Shown: one piece after another, positions 9,935 to 20,390 of the stretch
Layout: each line of letters starts with the position of its first letter
Position numbering within the stretch: position 1 is the first letter of the stretch
Source: Arcuatula senhousia
Lineage: Eukaryota; Mollusca; Bivalvia; Mytilida; Mytilidae
DNA: 64,000 bases
NCBI GenBank assembly: GCA_963971305.1
Contig: OZ020303.1
Location: 33,282,106-33,346,105, forward strand
Reading direction: 5' to 3'
The notes under the pieces: generated by a model
What the model saw: the letters and a program-made list of their open reading frames with translations, nothing else
What the model was told of the DNA's origin: nothing
Databases searched by the model: none
Position numbers and translations under genes: made by a program

Positions 9935-11030
9935 ATGATAATGATAAAGGGCATTTCTGTGAAAATAGATAATAAAACTTGCAGTATCAAAATCTCTCAA
10001 TTAGCAGATGACACTTCACTTTTTTGTAGTTCAAAAGAGGAAGTTGAAATTGCAATGAATGAAATTGAAATTTTAGGGTCTTTTTCGAGTCTTTCACTAA
10101 ATCGAAACAAAACGGGAGGCCTAGCGATAGGGGCGTTAAAGTCAAGTATAGACAAAGTGGCAAATATTTATTGGTCTAATGGACCTATAAAAGCTCTAGG
10201 AGTATATTTTGGAGCAGGGCTATAAGAAAATACGTCTCATACGATCCCTAAAAAAATCCTTCTTCGTTATCAGCCACTAGTAGAAAAGTTCAAAATTGAG
10301 TTAAAAGATATGGTTATTAATTGTTTTAATTAGTGTTTGTTTGGGGTGCTGTACTGAGATGATCACATCAATATCCCTATTGTGTCTCACAACTATGTCA
10401 TGTATGTTGTGCTCTATTGTCATTACCAGATCCTAAGATCGCAATGGAAGAGAGAGTTTTGGTGCCATGAAACCTGGTATAACCCACCATTTCGTTGGAA
10501 ATGCCTGTACCAAGTCAGGACCACTGCGATCCACCAATTCTCTGGTATGACTGAGTCGTTTTTGTCATTTTCTCTGGACAATGAGATTGATCATTCAAGT
10601 TCGGTAGTTTTGTTATTGCCTTTATTAAACATAATACTGAGGAATGTGAAAAATTGAACCGGGAAAAAAGATAAGAAAAAATGGATAAATTATTTTCTTC
10701 ATAGAAAAAAAATCTCACTTTATTTTGTAAAATTCTTATAATTAAAACACTGGTTTTGCCAAAATTAACCTTCCTAGCAACTGCCTGTAGTGTTTCAAAC
10801 GATTATTTGAAAGCAATTGAGTGTAAGTGTTTTAAATTTCTTTGGGCTTTAAGTTAAGAGAAACTTTGTTATGGCTCCATTTAATAAGGTGGACTCAATA
10901 TGACTGACATCAAAAGTTACTTTATGTCGCTAAAGATAACTTGGGTGTTGAGATTTATCAAAGATGAGGATGCTAATTGGAAAAGTTTACCTTAATTTTA
11001 TTTTAAGAATTTTGGTTATGAGTAGTATAC
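9935..11030 (+). pseudogene. LINE reverse transcriptase fragments (Tx1/L1-like), middle and C-terminal part
   Basis: The frame at 9935-10225 reads GISVKIDNKTCSIKISQLAD followed by DTSLFCSS, the catalytic ADD box (motif C), then LSLNRNKTGGLAIG and IKALGVYFG, as in Tx1/L1-type LINEs. A further stretch at about 10735-10850 encodes IKTLVLPKLTFLATACSVS and KCFKFLWALS. Another at about 10895-10975 encodes MTDIKSYFMSLKITWVL. These are in the right order for one LINE, broken by stops and by about 460 bp (10226-10690) of sequence not recognised as LINE. This LINE may be the source of the fragment found in the foldback arms. Confidence 0.7.
10226..10690. other. Unrecognised stretch inside the LINE fragment
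   Basis: Includes TGCCTGTACCAAGTCAGGAC near 10502-10521. No coding domain is recognised. It could be a small insertion in the LINE or a badly decayed part of it. Confidence 0.3.
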
Positions 11031-11220
11031 CGGGCCACTATAGAACACTCTGACCCCGATGACCCCGAGTTCATTCCCATAGGCTCCATGTTAAATCGAA
11101 GCTATATTGTATTGAAATACCCATCCTAGATCTCTAACATGTAAAGTCATGTGCAGTCATGCGGAAAGGTGTCTCGTCCCTTTCTTTCTTCCCATTTTAG
11201 TTCCTCCCCCTGTTACTGGT

Positions 11221-11420
11221 TTCTAACTCTAATCCTTACCCTAACCCTAATACTAGTTCTAACCCTAACCCCTATCTTTAACTGTAACTCTAATTCTTAT
11301 CCCAACCCTAACCCTAATTCTTACCCTGATACTAACACTAACCCTAATCCTTACCCTAACCCTAACTCTAATCCTTACCTTAAAACTAACCCTAACCCTA
11401 ATCCTAACCCTAACAATAAC
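11221..11420 (+). repeat. Degenerate interstitial telomere-like repeat (CCCTAA)n
   Basis: Runs of CTAACCCTAACCC mixed with variants such as CTTACCCTAA, CTAATTCTTACC and CTAACTCTAATCC fill 200 bp. TTAGGG is the telomere repeat of molluscs, so this is CCCTAA on the plus strand. The high variant content says it is old or was never a functional telomere end. Flanks 11031-11220 and 11421-11814 show no gene; 11640-11780 is G-rich with a short GCT run. Confidence 0.8.
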
Positions 11421-11814
11421 CATTTGTTTTGTTATTTTCACCCTTTATGGACTCCTCGTGTTGTAATTCATCCTCTTGTGTGGCTTATTCCGTATTGACC
11501 TCTTGTCGACAGATTTTGATTTTGTTTGCATTTTGTGTACCAATTTTCGTTTTCAAGTCAAACTTTTTGATCTCTTTCTTGTTTTTTTCGTGTAATGTTG
11601 TATATAAAACGCTTATATCAGCTCTTTTAAGGCTTCAAATGGGTGTTTTGGGGGTAAAATGGGGCTAACATGGGTGTTTTGGGGGTAAAATGGGTAAAAT
11701 AGGGGGAAGAGGCAAAGAGGCAAGTGGGGGTGGGGGTAATTAAGGCTGCTGCTGCTGCGGAGAAACGGGTGGCTGCTCTTGTTGCAATAAAGGGGAAAAT
11801 GGCTGTATAGCTCT

Positions 11815-13957
11815 TTTTGGACCCGGATTTCTTACAAACCGAAAAATGGTAAGGATATTGACCATATAGGTTGTGGACCCCATGGACCCTCCTTCAAAAT
11901 CAGCCCAGTCCCATTCGGCCTGTTAGCGTGGGGATTTTTCCACAGGGGGGGGGGGGAAGAACCTATACCCTTAGGCTTAATTTTTACTCTTTTTGGACCC
12001 GGATTTCTTACAAACCGGAAATTGGTAGGGATATTGACCATATAGGTTGTGGACCCCATGGACCCTCCTTCAAAATCAGCCCAGTCCCATTCGGCCTGTT
12101 AGCGTGGGGATTTTTCCACAGGGGGGGAGAACCTATACCCTTAGGCTTAATTTTTACTCTTTTTGGACCCGGATTTCTTATAAACCAGAAATTGGTAAGG
12201 ATATTGACCATATAGGTTGTGGACCCCATGGACCCTCCTTCAAAATCAGCCCAGTCCCATTCGGCCTATTAGCGTGGGGATTTTTCCACAGGGGGGGGGG
12301 GGGGGAGAACCTATACCCTTAGGCTTAATTTTTACTCTTTTTGGACCCGGATTTCTTACAAACCGGAAATTGGTAGGGATATTGACCATATAGGTTGTGG
12401 ACCCCATGGACCCTCCTTCAAAATCAGCCCAGTCCCATTCGGCCTGTTAGCGTGGGGATTTTTCCACAGGGGGGGAGAACCTATACCCTTAGGCTTAATT
12501 TTTACTCTTTTTGGACCCGGATTTCTTACAAACCGGAAATTGGTAGGGATATTGACCATATAGGTTGTGGACCCCATGGACCCTCCTTCAAAATCAGCCC
12601 AGTCCCATTCGGCCTGTTAGCGTGGGGATTTTTCCACAGGGGTGGAGAACCTATACCCTTAGGCTTAATTTTTACTCTTTTTGGACCCGGATTTCTTACA
12701 AACCGGAAATTGGTAGGGATATTGACCATATAGGTTGTGGACCCCATGGACCCTCCTTCAAAATCAGCCCAGTCCCATTCGGCCTGTTAGCGTGGGGATT
12801 TTTCCACAGGGGGGGAGAACCTATACCCTTAGGCTTAATTTTTACTCTTTTTGGACCCGGATTTCTTACAAACCGGAAATTGGTAGGGATATTGACCATA
12901 TAGGTTGTGGACCCCATGGACCCTCCTTCAAAATCAGCCCAGTCCCATTCGGCCTGTTAGCGTGGGGATTTTTCCACAGGGGGGGAGAACCTATACCCTT
13001 AGGCTTAATTTTTACTCTTTTTGGACCCGGATTTCTTACAAACCGGAAATTGGTAGGGATATTGACCATATAGGTTGTGGACCCCATGGACCCTCCTTCA
13101 AAATCAGCCCAGTCCCATTCGGCCTGTTAGCGTGGGGATTTTTCCACAGGGGGGGAGAACCTATACCCTTAGGCTTAATTTTTACTCTTTTTGGACCCGG
13201 ATTTCTTACAAACCGGAAATTGGTAGGGATATTGACCATATAGGTTGTGGACCCCATGGACCCTCCTTCAAAATCAGCCCAGTCCCATTCGGCCTGTTAG
13301 CGTGGGGATTTTTCCACAGGGGGGGAGAACCTATACCCTTAGGCTTAATTTTTACTCTTTTTGGACCCGGATTTCTTACAAACCGGAAATTGGTAGGGAT
13401 ATTGACCATATAGGTTGTGGACCCCATGGACCCTCCTTCAAAATCAGCCCAGTCCCATTCGGCCTGTTAGCGTGGGGATTTTTCCACAGGGGGGGAGAAC
13501 CTATACCCTTAGGCTTAATTTTTACTCTTTTTGGACCCGGATTTCTTACAAACCGGAAATTGGTAGGGATATTGACCATATAGGTTGTGGACCCCATGGA
13601 CCCTCCTTCAAAATCAGCCCAGTCCCATTCGGCCTGTTAGCGTGGGGATTTTTCCACAGGGGGGAGAACCTATACCCTTAGGCTTAATTTTTACTCTTTT
13701 TGGACCCGGATTTCTTACAAACCGGAAATTGGTAGGGATATTGACCATATAGGTTGTGGACCCCATGGACCCTCCTTCAAAATCAGCCCAGTCCCATTCG
13801 GCCTGTTAGCGTGGGGATTTTTCCACAGGGGGGGAGAACCTATACCCTTAGGCTTAATTTTTACTCTTTTTGGACCCGGATTTCTTACAAACCGGAAATT
13901 GGTAGGGATATTGACCATATAGGTTGTGGACCCCATGGACCCTCCTTCAAAATCAGC
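11815..13957. repeat. 170-bp satellite array, about 12.6 copies
   Basis: The unit contains TTTTTGGACCCGGATTTCTT, ATTGACCATATAGGTTGTGG, CCCATTCGGCCTGTTAGCG and a run of G after TTTCCACA. Copies from 12360 onward are nearly identical with period 170; the outermost ones differ, mainly in the length of the G run (5 to 13). Overlapping frames on both strands are open for 70-110 codons only because the unit has few stops; 170 is not a multiple of three, so no frame repeats itself. The array ends inside a unit at the border with the right foldback arm. Confidence 0.9.
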
Positions 13958-15619
13958 CTAATTAACTCTCAACAGACCTAAATTTAATTGCCCGACTTAA
14001 TCGGCGCTTTTTTAAGAAAAACTCATTTTTTATAACATTATAAAAGAAAATCACTTTTTGTTGTTTGAAAGTTTAATTTTTAAACTGAAGTAAACCTTTC
14101 GAATCGCTATTCATACTTAAAAAGTGTAAAAATTGTGTTTATTGTAAAAAAAAATCATTCATAGTTGCAACATTTGGGCATATAACCGTCTTGCCTTTTC
14201 GTTTTACCGAACACTGGTAAAACAAATTGACTCTGCTGCAAGTTGAAAATTTGCTCATATGAATATCATTTTGGTTGACAGATTTTGTTTTTGACAGTTA
14301 ATTGACATTTCGCCAAAAATATCTTTTTCACAAAATTTCATGACCATGCATTCGATTTTACTCTCAACAGACCCATTTCCCATATAGCCTCCATGTTAAA
14401 TAAAACCAACAGACCGAGTTCTCAGTTAGCCGAATGAAGGCGGTGATTAAGTAGGGATATCGGACGATAATTGTCAAATGACAAAGGATCTCTCCTTTTG
14501 TGCACTTAAACGTTGTGAATATGATAAGTTTTGATTATCGTATCCCTTGTTCAAGACTATCACAATAATGGGTTTAAGATTATTCCAAAATTTCCTGTAA
14601 AATTCTACAGATAACCCATCTTAGCCAGGTGATTTATTTAGTTTCATCTGAAAAATAACTTGCGTACATTCATCAACGGTAACATTTCCATCACAATTTT
14701 TTTTCATCTGCAGTTACTTATTTTCTATCTAGTGTTCTGGAAATTAAGGAATGGCGAGGTGGAATAAAATACTTACCTTATTAAAAATAATGGTGTTACG
14801 AGATTCCAGTTGAAAAAAAAATAAGGAAAAAGTAACCTGTTTATGGTAGTTATACATTTTAGGAAAAAACGAATAAATTGCAAAAAAACGGAATAGTGAA
14901 TAAGTAACCAATTACTTATTCCGTATTTAGTGTTTTTAGAATAAGGAATAAGTTACCAGTTACTTATTCCCTATTTAGTGTGTTTTTAAAATAAGGCATA
15001 CTGGTTTAGAATAAGGATTTTTTAGAATAAGGAATAATTAACCAGTTACTTATTCCTTTTTCAGTGTGGTTTTAAAAATAAGGCATACTGGTTTAGAATA
15101 ATTTTTTTAGAATAAGGAATAAGTAACCAGTGACTTCCCTATATAGTGTTTTTTTTAGAATAAGGAATAAATAACCCGTTACTTATTCCCTATTTAGTGT
15201 TTTCTAGAATAAGGAATAAGTTACCAGTGACTTCCCTATTAAGTGTTTTTAGAATAAGGAATAAGTAACCAGTTACTTATTACCTATTTAGTGTTTTTTT
15301 AGAATAAGGGATAAGTAACCAGTGACTTCCCTACATAGTGTTTTTTTAGAATAAGGAATAAGTAACCCGTTACATTCCCTATTTACTGTTTTTTAGATTA
15401 AGGAATAAGTAACCAGATACTTCCCTATTAAGTGTTTTTAGAATAAGGAATAAGTAACCAGTTACTTATTACCTATTTAGTGTTTTTTAGAATAAGGAAT
15501 AAGTAACCAGTTACTTATTCCCTATTTAGTGTTTTTTAGAATAAGGAATAAGTAACCAGTTACTTATTCCTTATTCAAATAAGGAATAAGGAATAGGGAA
15601 TAAGTAACCAACTTGACGC
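13958..15619 (-). repeat. Right arm of the foldback element
   Basis: Inverted copy of the left arm, from CTAATTAACTCTCAACAGAC at 13958 to CTTGACGC at 15619. The 60-bp tandem array occupies about 14890-15610. An extra piece near 14420-14450 (GTTAGCCGAATGAAGGCGG) is not in the left arm. Similarity to the left arm is about 95 percent by eye. Confidence 0.85.
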
Positions 15620-18120
15620 TTCTTTCCAAGTTTGCTTAAATTGATCAAGCAAGTTATATTTAACAATAAGCTTGATCCATTGCTCAGAAAAAAAAACATT
15701 TTGGGAAAGTCAAATATAAGTTAGTCCACACTCATTGAGAATAGATTTCAGTGTATTAATCCAAGAACTTGTGTTTTCATTTCTACAACTATGATTGAAC
15801 AAATAATAGTCTATATGCAAGTGCTGAAATTTTTTACTGGTTACCCTTTATCAATTTTGCCCAAAATGATATCATTTTAACCTTGATATCTATCTCTAGT
15901 GGATATTTACATAATTCGCCATATACCATATAATTTGGCGTAGAACTTTTCAAATGCAAAACTAATTTACAAAATTTAAGATGTCCTTTTTCTTTAAAAT
16001 CATTTTTAGAAAAACCCCGTATTTCACATCCATACAGTAAAATAGGTTTAACCATTTTATCGAAAAGGTCTAACTGACACTTAATAGATAGGTTATGTAA
16101 TCTACCCTTTTTAAGTACATCGTACATAGCTTTTGTACCTTTTTTAACCAATTCGGGTTTTGCAGCTTTAAATGATCCTGACCTTGAGAAAGTAATTCCA
16201 AGATAAGAAGAGTTTTTAACTATCTCAATGTCCTTTCCATTAATCATAAATTTTTAAATTGGTTGGTAATCGTCCGTTTGAGAAGACAATCACCTTAGAT
16301 TTGTCAATATTAACTTTAAGCTTCCTGCGTTTGCAAAACACGCTGAAACAATCAAGTTGTCGTTGCATATCTAAACTTGACTCTGCCAATATTGCAGTGT
16401 CATCAGCATATAAAAGAACAAACAATTTTACAAATATATCTAAATTTTCCTCCAAATCGTTCGATATGGATTGTAAGCCTAAAACTTCATTTTCATTTAA
16501 AAAGGATTCAAGATCATTTAAATACAAAGAGAAAAGGTAGGGAGACAGATTTTCTCCTTACACCATTATTACAATCGAAAAAGTCCGATGACTCATTATC
16601 ATACACAATTCTACTTTTAATATTTTGATACATGTTGTATATTACATTATACATGTTTCCATTTATATTATTCAGTATAAGTTTATACCACAGACCATCT
16701 CTCCAAATTTTATCAAAAGCTTTTTCAAAATCTATAAAAGCTACGAATAACTTCTTTTTCTTTAACTTAAGTAATTCAAAAAAACGCATGTAATGAAAAA
16801 ATATTGTCTATAGAATAGAATAACCTTTTCGAAAACCACACTGATTCTCACAAATTAAAGAAACATTTTCTGAAAATTTATCTAGTCTTCGCAAGAGCTG
16901 CTGTGAAAAGTTTGCCAAGGCAACTAACTATTGTTATTGGTCTGTAGTTTCTGGGATGCATTGTATCCCCTTTATATTTATAAATAGGCTTAATATTACC
17001 CGTTACCCAGCTCTCGGGTACAACACCGGAGCTAAAAATACAGTTAAACAACTTGATATAAATAGGTAAAAAAAGATCTACAGAACATTTTATATACTCA
17101 TTTACAATAAGGTCATCACTACTTGCTTTATTATTTTTAAGATTTTTTATATAATACAAGATTTCTTCATTTATTTATTTCAATGTTAATATCATTCAAT
17201 AATGAATTATCTAAATTTGGCAGTTCAATATAGTCTTCATCCTCCTCGTGCGTTGGAGTTTTATTTAACTCCTTGAAAAAAATCAAAAAGGGAGGACAAA
17301 GAAATATTGGGCTGCCTTCTATATGAACCTTTTCTTAAAAGATCCAAATACTCTTTACTATTATTTGATCTTAATTGTTCAATTTTCCTTGATATCTCCT
17401 TTCTATATCTTTTCACACAAGTGTCGATTTTTGTCTTGTAAAGTTATCTCGTCTCTGGCGGATGAGGATTTATCGTTTTTACAACGTCTTTTTAGCTTAC
17501 GAAAATTTTGTCTAGCAAATTTACAGTCCGAATCGAACCATGGTTTGTTGTTTTTACAGACATTTTTTTCTTTCTTAGCATGCGAGACATAAACTTTATT
17601 TGCACCAAATGTTGTTGTTTTTTTTTATTATTTTTTTTTATTGTTGTGTCTGCAGCTTTAACAAAGGTATTCCCTAATTTGGAGACAAAATTATCAACCA
17701 TGGACTGATCTGCTTGATCCACATTTTCTAACTGTGACTCCAAAATCCGGATATTTTCAATGTCTAAATTTACTAAAAAATCATCTCGCAATGAAGCATC
17801 CCATTTGCGAGGTCTTATCTTAGAACCACGATTTTCAATGCCAGCATCATAACTAGGATCAGCACTATCGGTATTGTTATGAAAAGACATGAGAAGAGAT
17901 ATAGGACAATGTACATCAGAAAACAATTTACTAAAATCTAATACATTCATATTTACAATATATTTTATAAAATCGGCAAAAGAAATATAATAATCAACAA
18001 CACTTTTGTTTTTACAAGTAAATTTTCCACTGCCGTTTTCATTTCCAATTCTACCATTTACAATAAACAAGTCATTATTTTTACACATATCTAACAGTTT
18101 CTTGCCATAATCCATACTAC
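15620..18120 (-). pseudogene. 5'-truncated LINE: endonuclease end plus reverse transcriptase
   Basis: On the minus strand, 18120-17492 encodes the end of an AP-type endonuclease (DYGKKLLDMCK, LFIVNGRIG, GKFTCKNKSVVDYY, SDVHCPI). Frames at 17159-16878 give LKNNKASSDDLIVNEY, SGVVPESWVTGNIKPIYK and PRNYRPITIVSCLGKLF. At 16789-16514 comes VAFIDFEKAFDKIWRDGLW (motif A). At 16527-16240 comes LLYADDTAILAESS (motif C). At 16247-15834 comes VKPILLYGCEIRGFSK and MVYGELCKYPLEID. Several frameshifts separate these, and the GVRQG motif reads GVRRK, so it is dead. The 5' end stops at about 18120, where host sequence resumes. The 3' part continues at 3234-2753 beyond the foldback insertion. Total LINE length is about 3.0 kb. 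The clade is not resolved. Confidence 0.85.
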
Positions 18121-18245
18121 CTAGATTTAAAGCATTTATTGGGGGTTGCATCTTAAATTATTTGATTGAGAAAGAATTATTTTTTGGGGTCAAAATAAAT
18201 TTGAATAGTTTCATTCGTAGCTCTAACATTAAAAATGAATATAGT
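18121..18245 (+). repeat. Second piece of unit 0 of the host duplication
   Basis: CTAGATTTAAAGCATTTATT followed by TTTGATTGAGAAAGAATTAT and TTGAATAGTT matches 20750-20945 of unit 1, with about 80 bp missing. Together with 361-678 it restores the order of the tandem unit and dates the insertions between them as later. The match ends at a Penelope-like fragment. Confidence 0.75.
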
Positions 18246-20135
18246 AACATCTCGAAAAAGACTCTCAAGGGAAACTTTCAACAAAGCTATATGGCAGACC
18301 TGATGGCTAAGGATTTCCAGTTGTCAACTTTCCCTTCTTGTGCAGCAATGTGTCACAATTGATTCGTTGCTCCAGAGCTTGCGGGAAATACATCGATTTC
18401 CTTGGCAGAGCGTCGCATTTGACATAAAAAATTGCTGACACAGGGTTATATTGCCCCTCAGTTGCTGTCTTCACTCAAGAAAATTACGGTAGACGCCTTT
18501 CACTCGTAGACAAATGTAGGGTTTCTGTCTCGCGGGTGAGTGCAGGTGTTGTTTTGTTACCGGTATATATTTATACCCCCCACTTCAAAAGTGGGGGGTA
18601 TATAGTGATAGGGGTGTCCGTCCGTCCGTCCTTCCGTTACACTTCAGGGTACCCATCTCTTATCCGCAACTCCTCCTAAACCCCTTTGTGGATTTTCATG
18701 GAACTTACACACAATCTTTGTGACATAATGTAGATGTGCACCTACTATTTTAAAATTTGATCAGAATGATTTTTGGGGTTTCCCATAGCAAAACATGGAC
18801 TTAGCCATTCGGCTACATGGGGGTACCCATCTCTTATCCACAACTCCTCCTAAACCCCTTGATGGATTTTCATGAAACTTACACACAATCTTTGTGACAT
18901 AATGTAGATGTGCACCTACTATTTTAAAATTTTATCAGAACGATTTTTGGGGTTTCCCATAGCAAAACATGGACCCAGCCATTCGACTACATGGGGGTGC
19001 CCATCTCTTATCCGCAACTCCTCCTGAACTCCTTGATGGATTTTCATGAAACTTACACCCAATCTTTGTGACATAATGTAGATGTGCATCTCTAATTTTA
19101 AAATTTTATCTGATTATATTTTAGGGTTTCCCATAGCAAAACATGGACTTAGCCATTCGACTACATGGGGGTACCCATCTCTTATCCACAACTCCTCCTA
19201 AACCCCTTGATGGATTTTCATGAAACTTACACACAATCTTTGTGACATAATGTAGATGTGCACCTACTATTTTAAAATTTGATCAGAATGATTTTTGGGG
19301 TTTCCCATAGCAAAACATGGACTTAGCCATTCGGCTACATGGGGGTACCCATCTCTTATCCACAACTCCTCCTAAACCCCTTGATGGATTTTCATGAAAC
19401 TTACACCCAATCTTTGTGACATAATGTAGATGTGCATCTCCAATTTTAAAATTTTATCTGATTAATTTTTAGGGTTTCCCATAGCAAAACATGGACTTAG
19501 CCATTCGACTACATGGGGGTACCCATCTCTTATCCACAACTCCTCCTAAACCCCTTGATGGATTTTCATGAAACTTACACACAATCTTTGTGACATAATG
19601 TAGATGTGCACCTTCTATTTGAAAGTTTGATCAGAATGATTTTGGGGGTTCCCATAGCAATACATGGACTCAGCAATTCGACTTCATGGGGGTGCCCATC
19701 TCTTATCCGCTACTCCTCCTAAACTCCTTGATGGATTTTCATGAAACTTACACCCAATCTTTGTGACATAATGTAGATGTGCATCTCCAATTTTAAAATT
19801 TTATCTGATTAATTTTCTTGGGGGGTGGGGGGTATTTATTTGTGAGCTGCGTCTCACAGTTTTTCTAGTTTTGTTTTGTTTTCCTTTACCGGATTTGACA
19901 CACTGGATTTGAAATTAGCAGTGCGACGGGTGTGCTATAGCAGGAAGGAACCGCTTTCTCCTCTTGAGCATCTGAGTCATTCTTATTTCGATTTGAGTTC
20001 GCGTTGTTGATTTCTGTTAGGTTGATTTTGTGTTTTGTGTTTCCTCGTGCTGTTCTTGTTCGTGTTAACTGGTTTGTCTCTGCCTTTTTGGACTTTTGGC
20101 AACCGAATGCCCAATTGGTGCCTCTTTTCTTCTTT
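18246..20135 (+). mobile_element. 5'-truncated Penelope-like element, split by a Helitron-like insertion
   Basis: 18246-18559 matches about 9272-9630 of the intact element (ACTCTCAAGGGAAACTTTCA, then GTTGCTGTCTTCACTCAAGA) with many indels and stops. 19869-20135 is the 3' tail (GTGTGCTATAGCAGGAAGGA through TTGGTGCCTCTTTTCTTC). The 1.3 kb between the two is a separate element. The fragment sits in the intron just upstream of the exon copy at 20224 and replaces the interior of unit 0. Confidence 0.8.
18560..19868 (+). mobile_element. Helitron-like non-autonomous element with about 180-bp tandem repeats
   Basis: Near the left end is a perfect hairpin, TACCCCCCAC/GTGGGGGGTA (18574-18600), then TCCGTCCGTCCGTCC. 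The middle holds about seven copies of a 175-185-bp unit (ACCCATCTCTTATCC, CCTTGATGGATTTTCATGAA, TTTGTGACATAATGTAGATG). The right end has a hairpin GTGAG-CTGCGT-CTCAC (19842-19857), then AGTTTTTCTAG, matching the Helitron rule of a 3' hairpin about ten bases before CTRR. The left end does not show the canonical TC start, so the Helitron class is probable, not certain. The Penelope-like sequence continues on both sides. Confidence 0.6.
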
Positions 20136-20223
20136 ATTTTTTCATTCATATTTTTCTTTGATACATGTAAATGAAATTTTCCCATGACATTTTCTCATAA
20201 ACCTTTTTTCTTTATAATTTTAG

Positions 20224-20390
20224 GAAAGAATGTCCCTGAGTGTGAGAAAATTAAAATTGATGAGGCCACATCAATTTCAGAAGCTCCAACAAGCTTTAAT
20301 GGACAGGGATTCAATCAATTTCAGTCCATCGGCATCTCAGAAAAAAACATGGCCATAATCAATCAAGATGAACACTTACGTACGCTGTTG
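20224..20390 (+). pseudogene. Diverged 5' fragment of the host exon (copy 0)
   Basis: Preceded by the splice acceptor TTTATAATTTTAG, it encodes KNVPECEKIKIDEATSIS, APTSFNGQGFNQFQSIGIS and DEHLRTLL, about 80-85 percent identical to the start of the complete exon at 33760. After LRTLL the sequence leaves the exon and meets a stop at 20409. It is more diverged than the copies at 24740 and 29248, so it is the oldest of the upstream fragments. Confidence 0.85.

Larger units (their letters stand above)
3235..15619. mobile_element. 12.4-kb foldback-type element with very long terminal inverted repeats
   Basis: The outer ends are GCGTCAAGTTGGTTACTTAT at 3235 and its exact reverse complement ending at 15619. 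Inverted similarity continues inward for 1.89 kb on the left (to 5125) and 1.66 kb on the right (from 13958). The outer kilobase of each arm is a tandem array of about 60-bp units, as in foldback (FB/TU) transposons. The loop (5126-13957) holds LINE fragments, a Penelope-like element, a telomere-like stretch and a 170-bp satellite. The element sits inside the reverse transcriptase of a minus-strand LINE, whose frame closes without it. I found no clear target-site duplication and no transposase, so it would depend on another element. A Polinton was considered because of size and long inverted repeats, but none of its genes is visible. Confidence 0.75.

Noticed and set aside
11832..13981. Series of 70-114-codon frames on both strands repeating a glycine/proline/tryptophan-rich protein
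   Set aside because: They are produced by the 170-bp satellite, occur on both strands at once, and shift frame every unit. There are no splice or start contexts.
3235..15619. Polinton/Maverick element
   Set aside because: Size and long inverted repeats fit, but no protein-primed polymerase, integrase, ATPase, protease or capsid frame is present, and the arms are tandem repeats.
15834..17592. Plus-strand frames opposite the LINE (for example 16259-16540, 17323-17592)
   Set aside because: Shadows of the minus-strand LINE reverse transcriptase.
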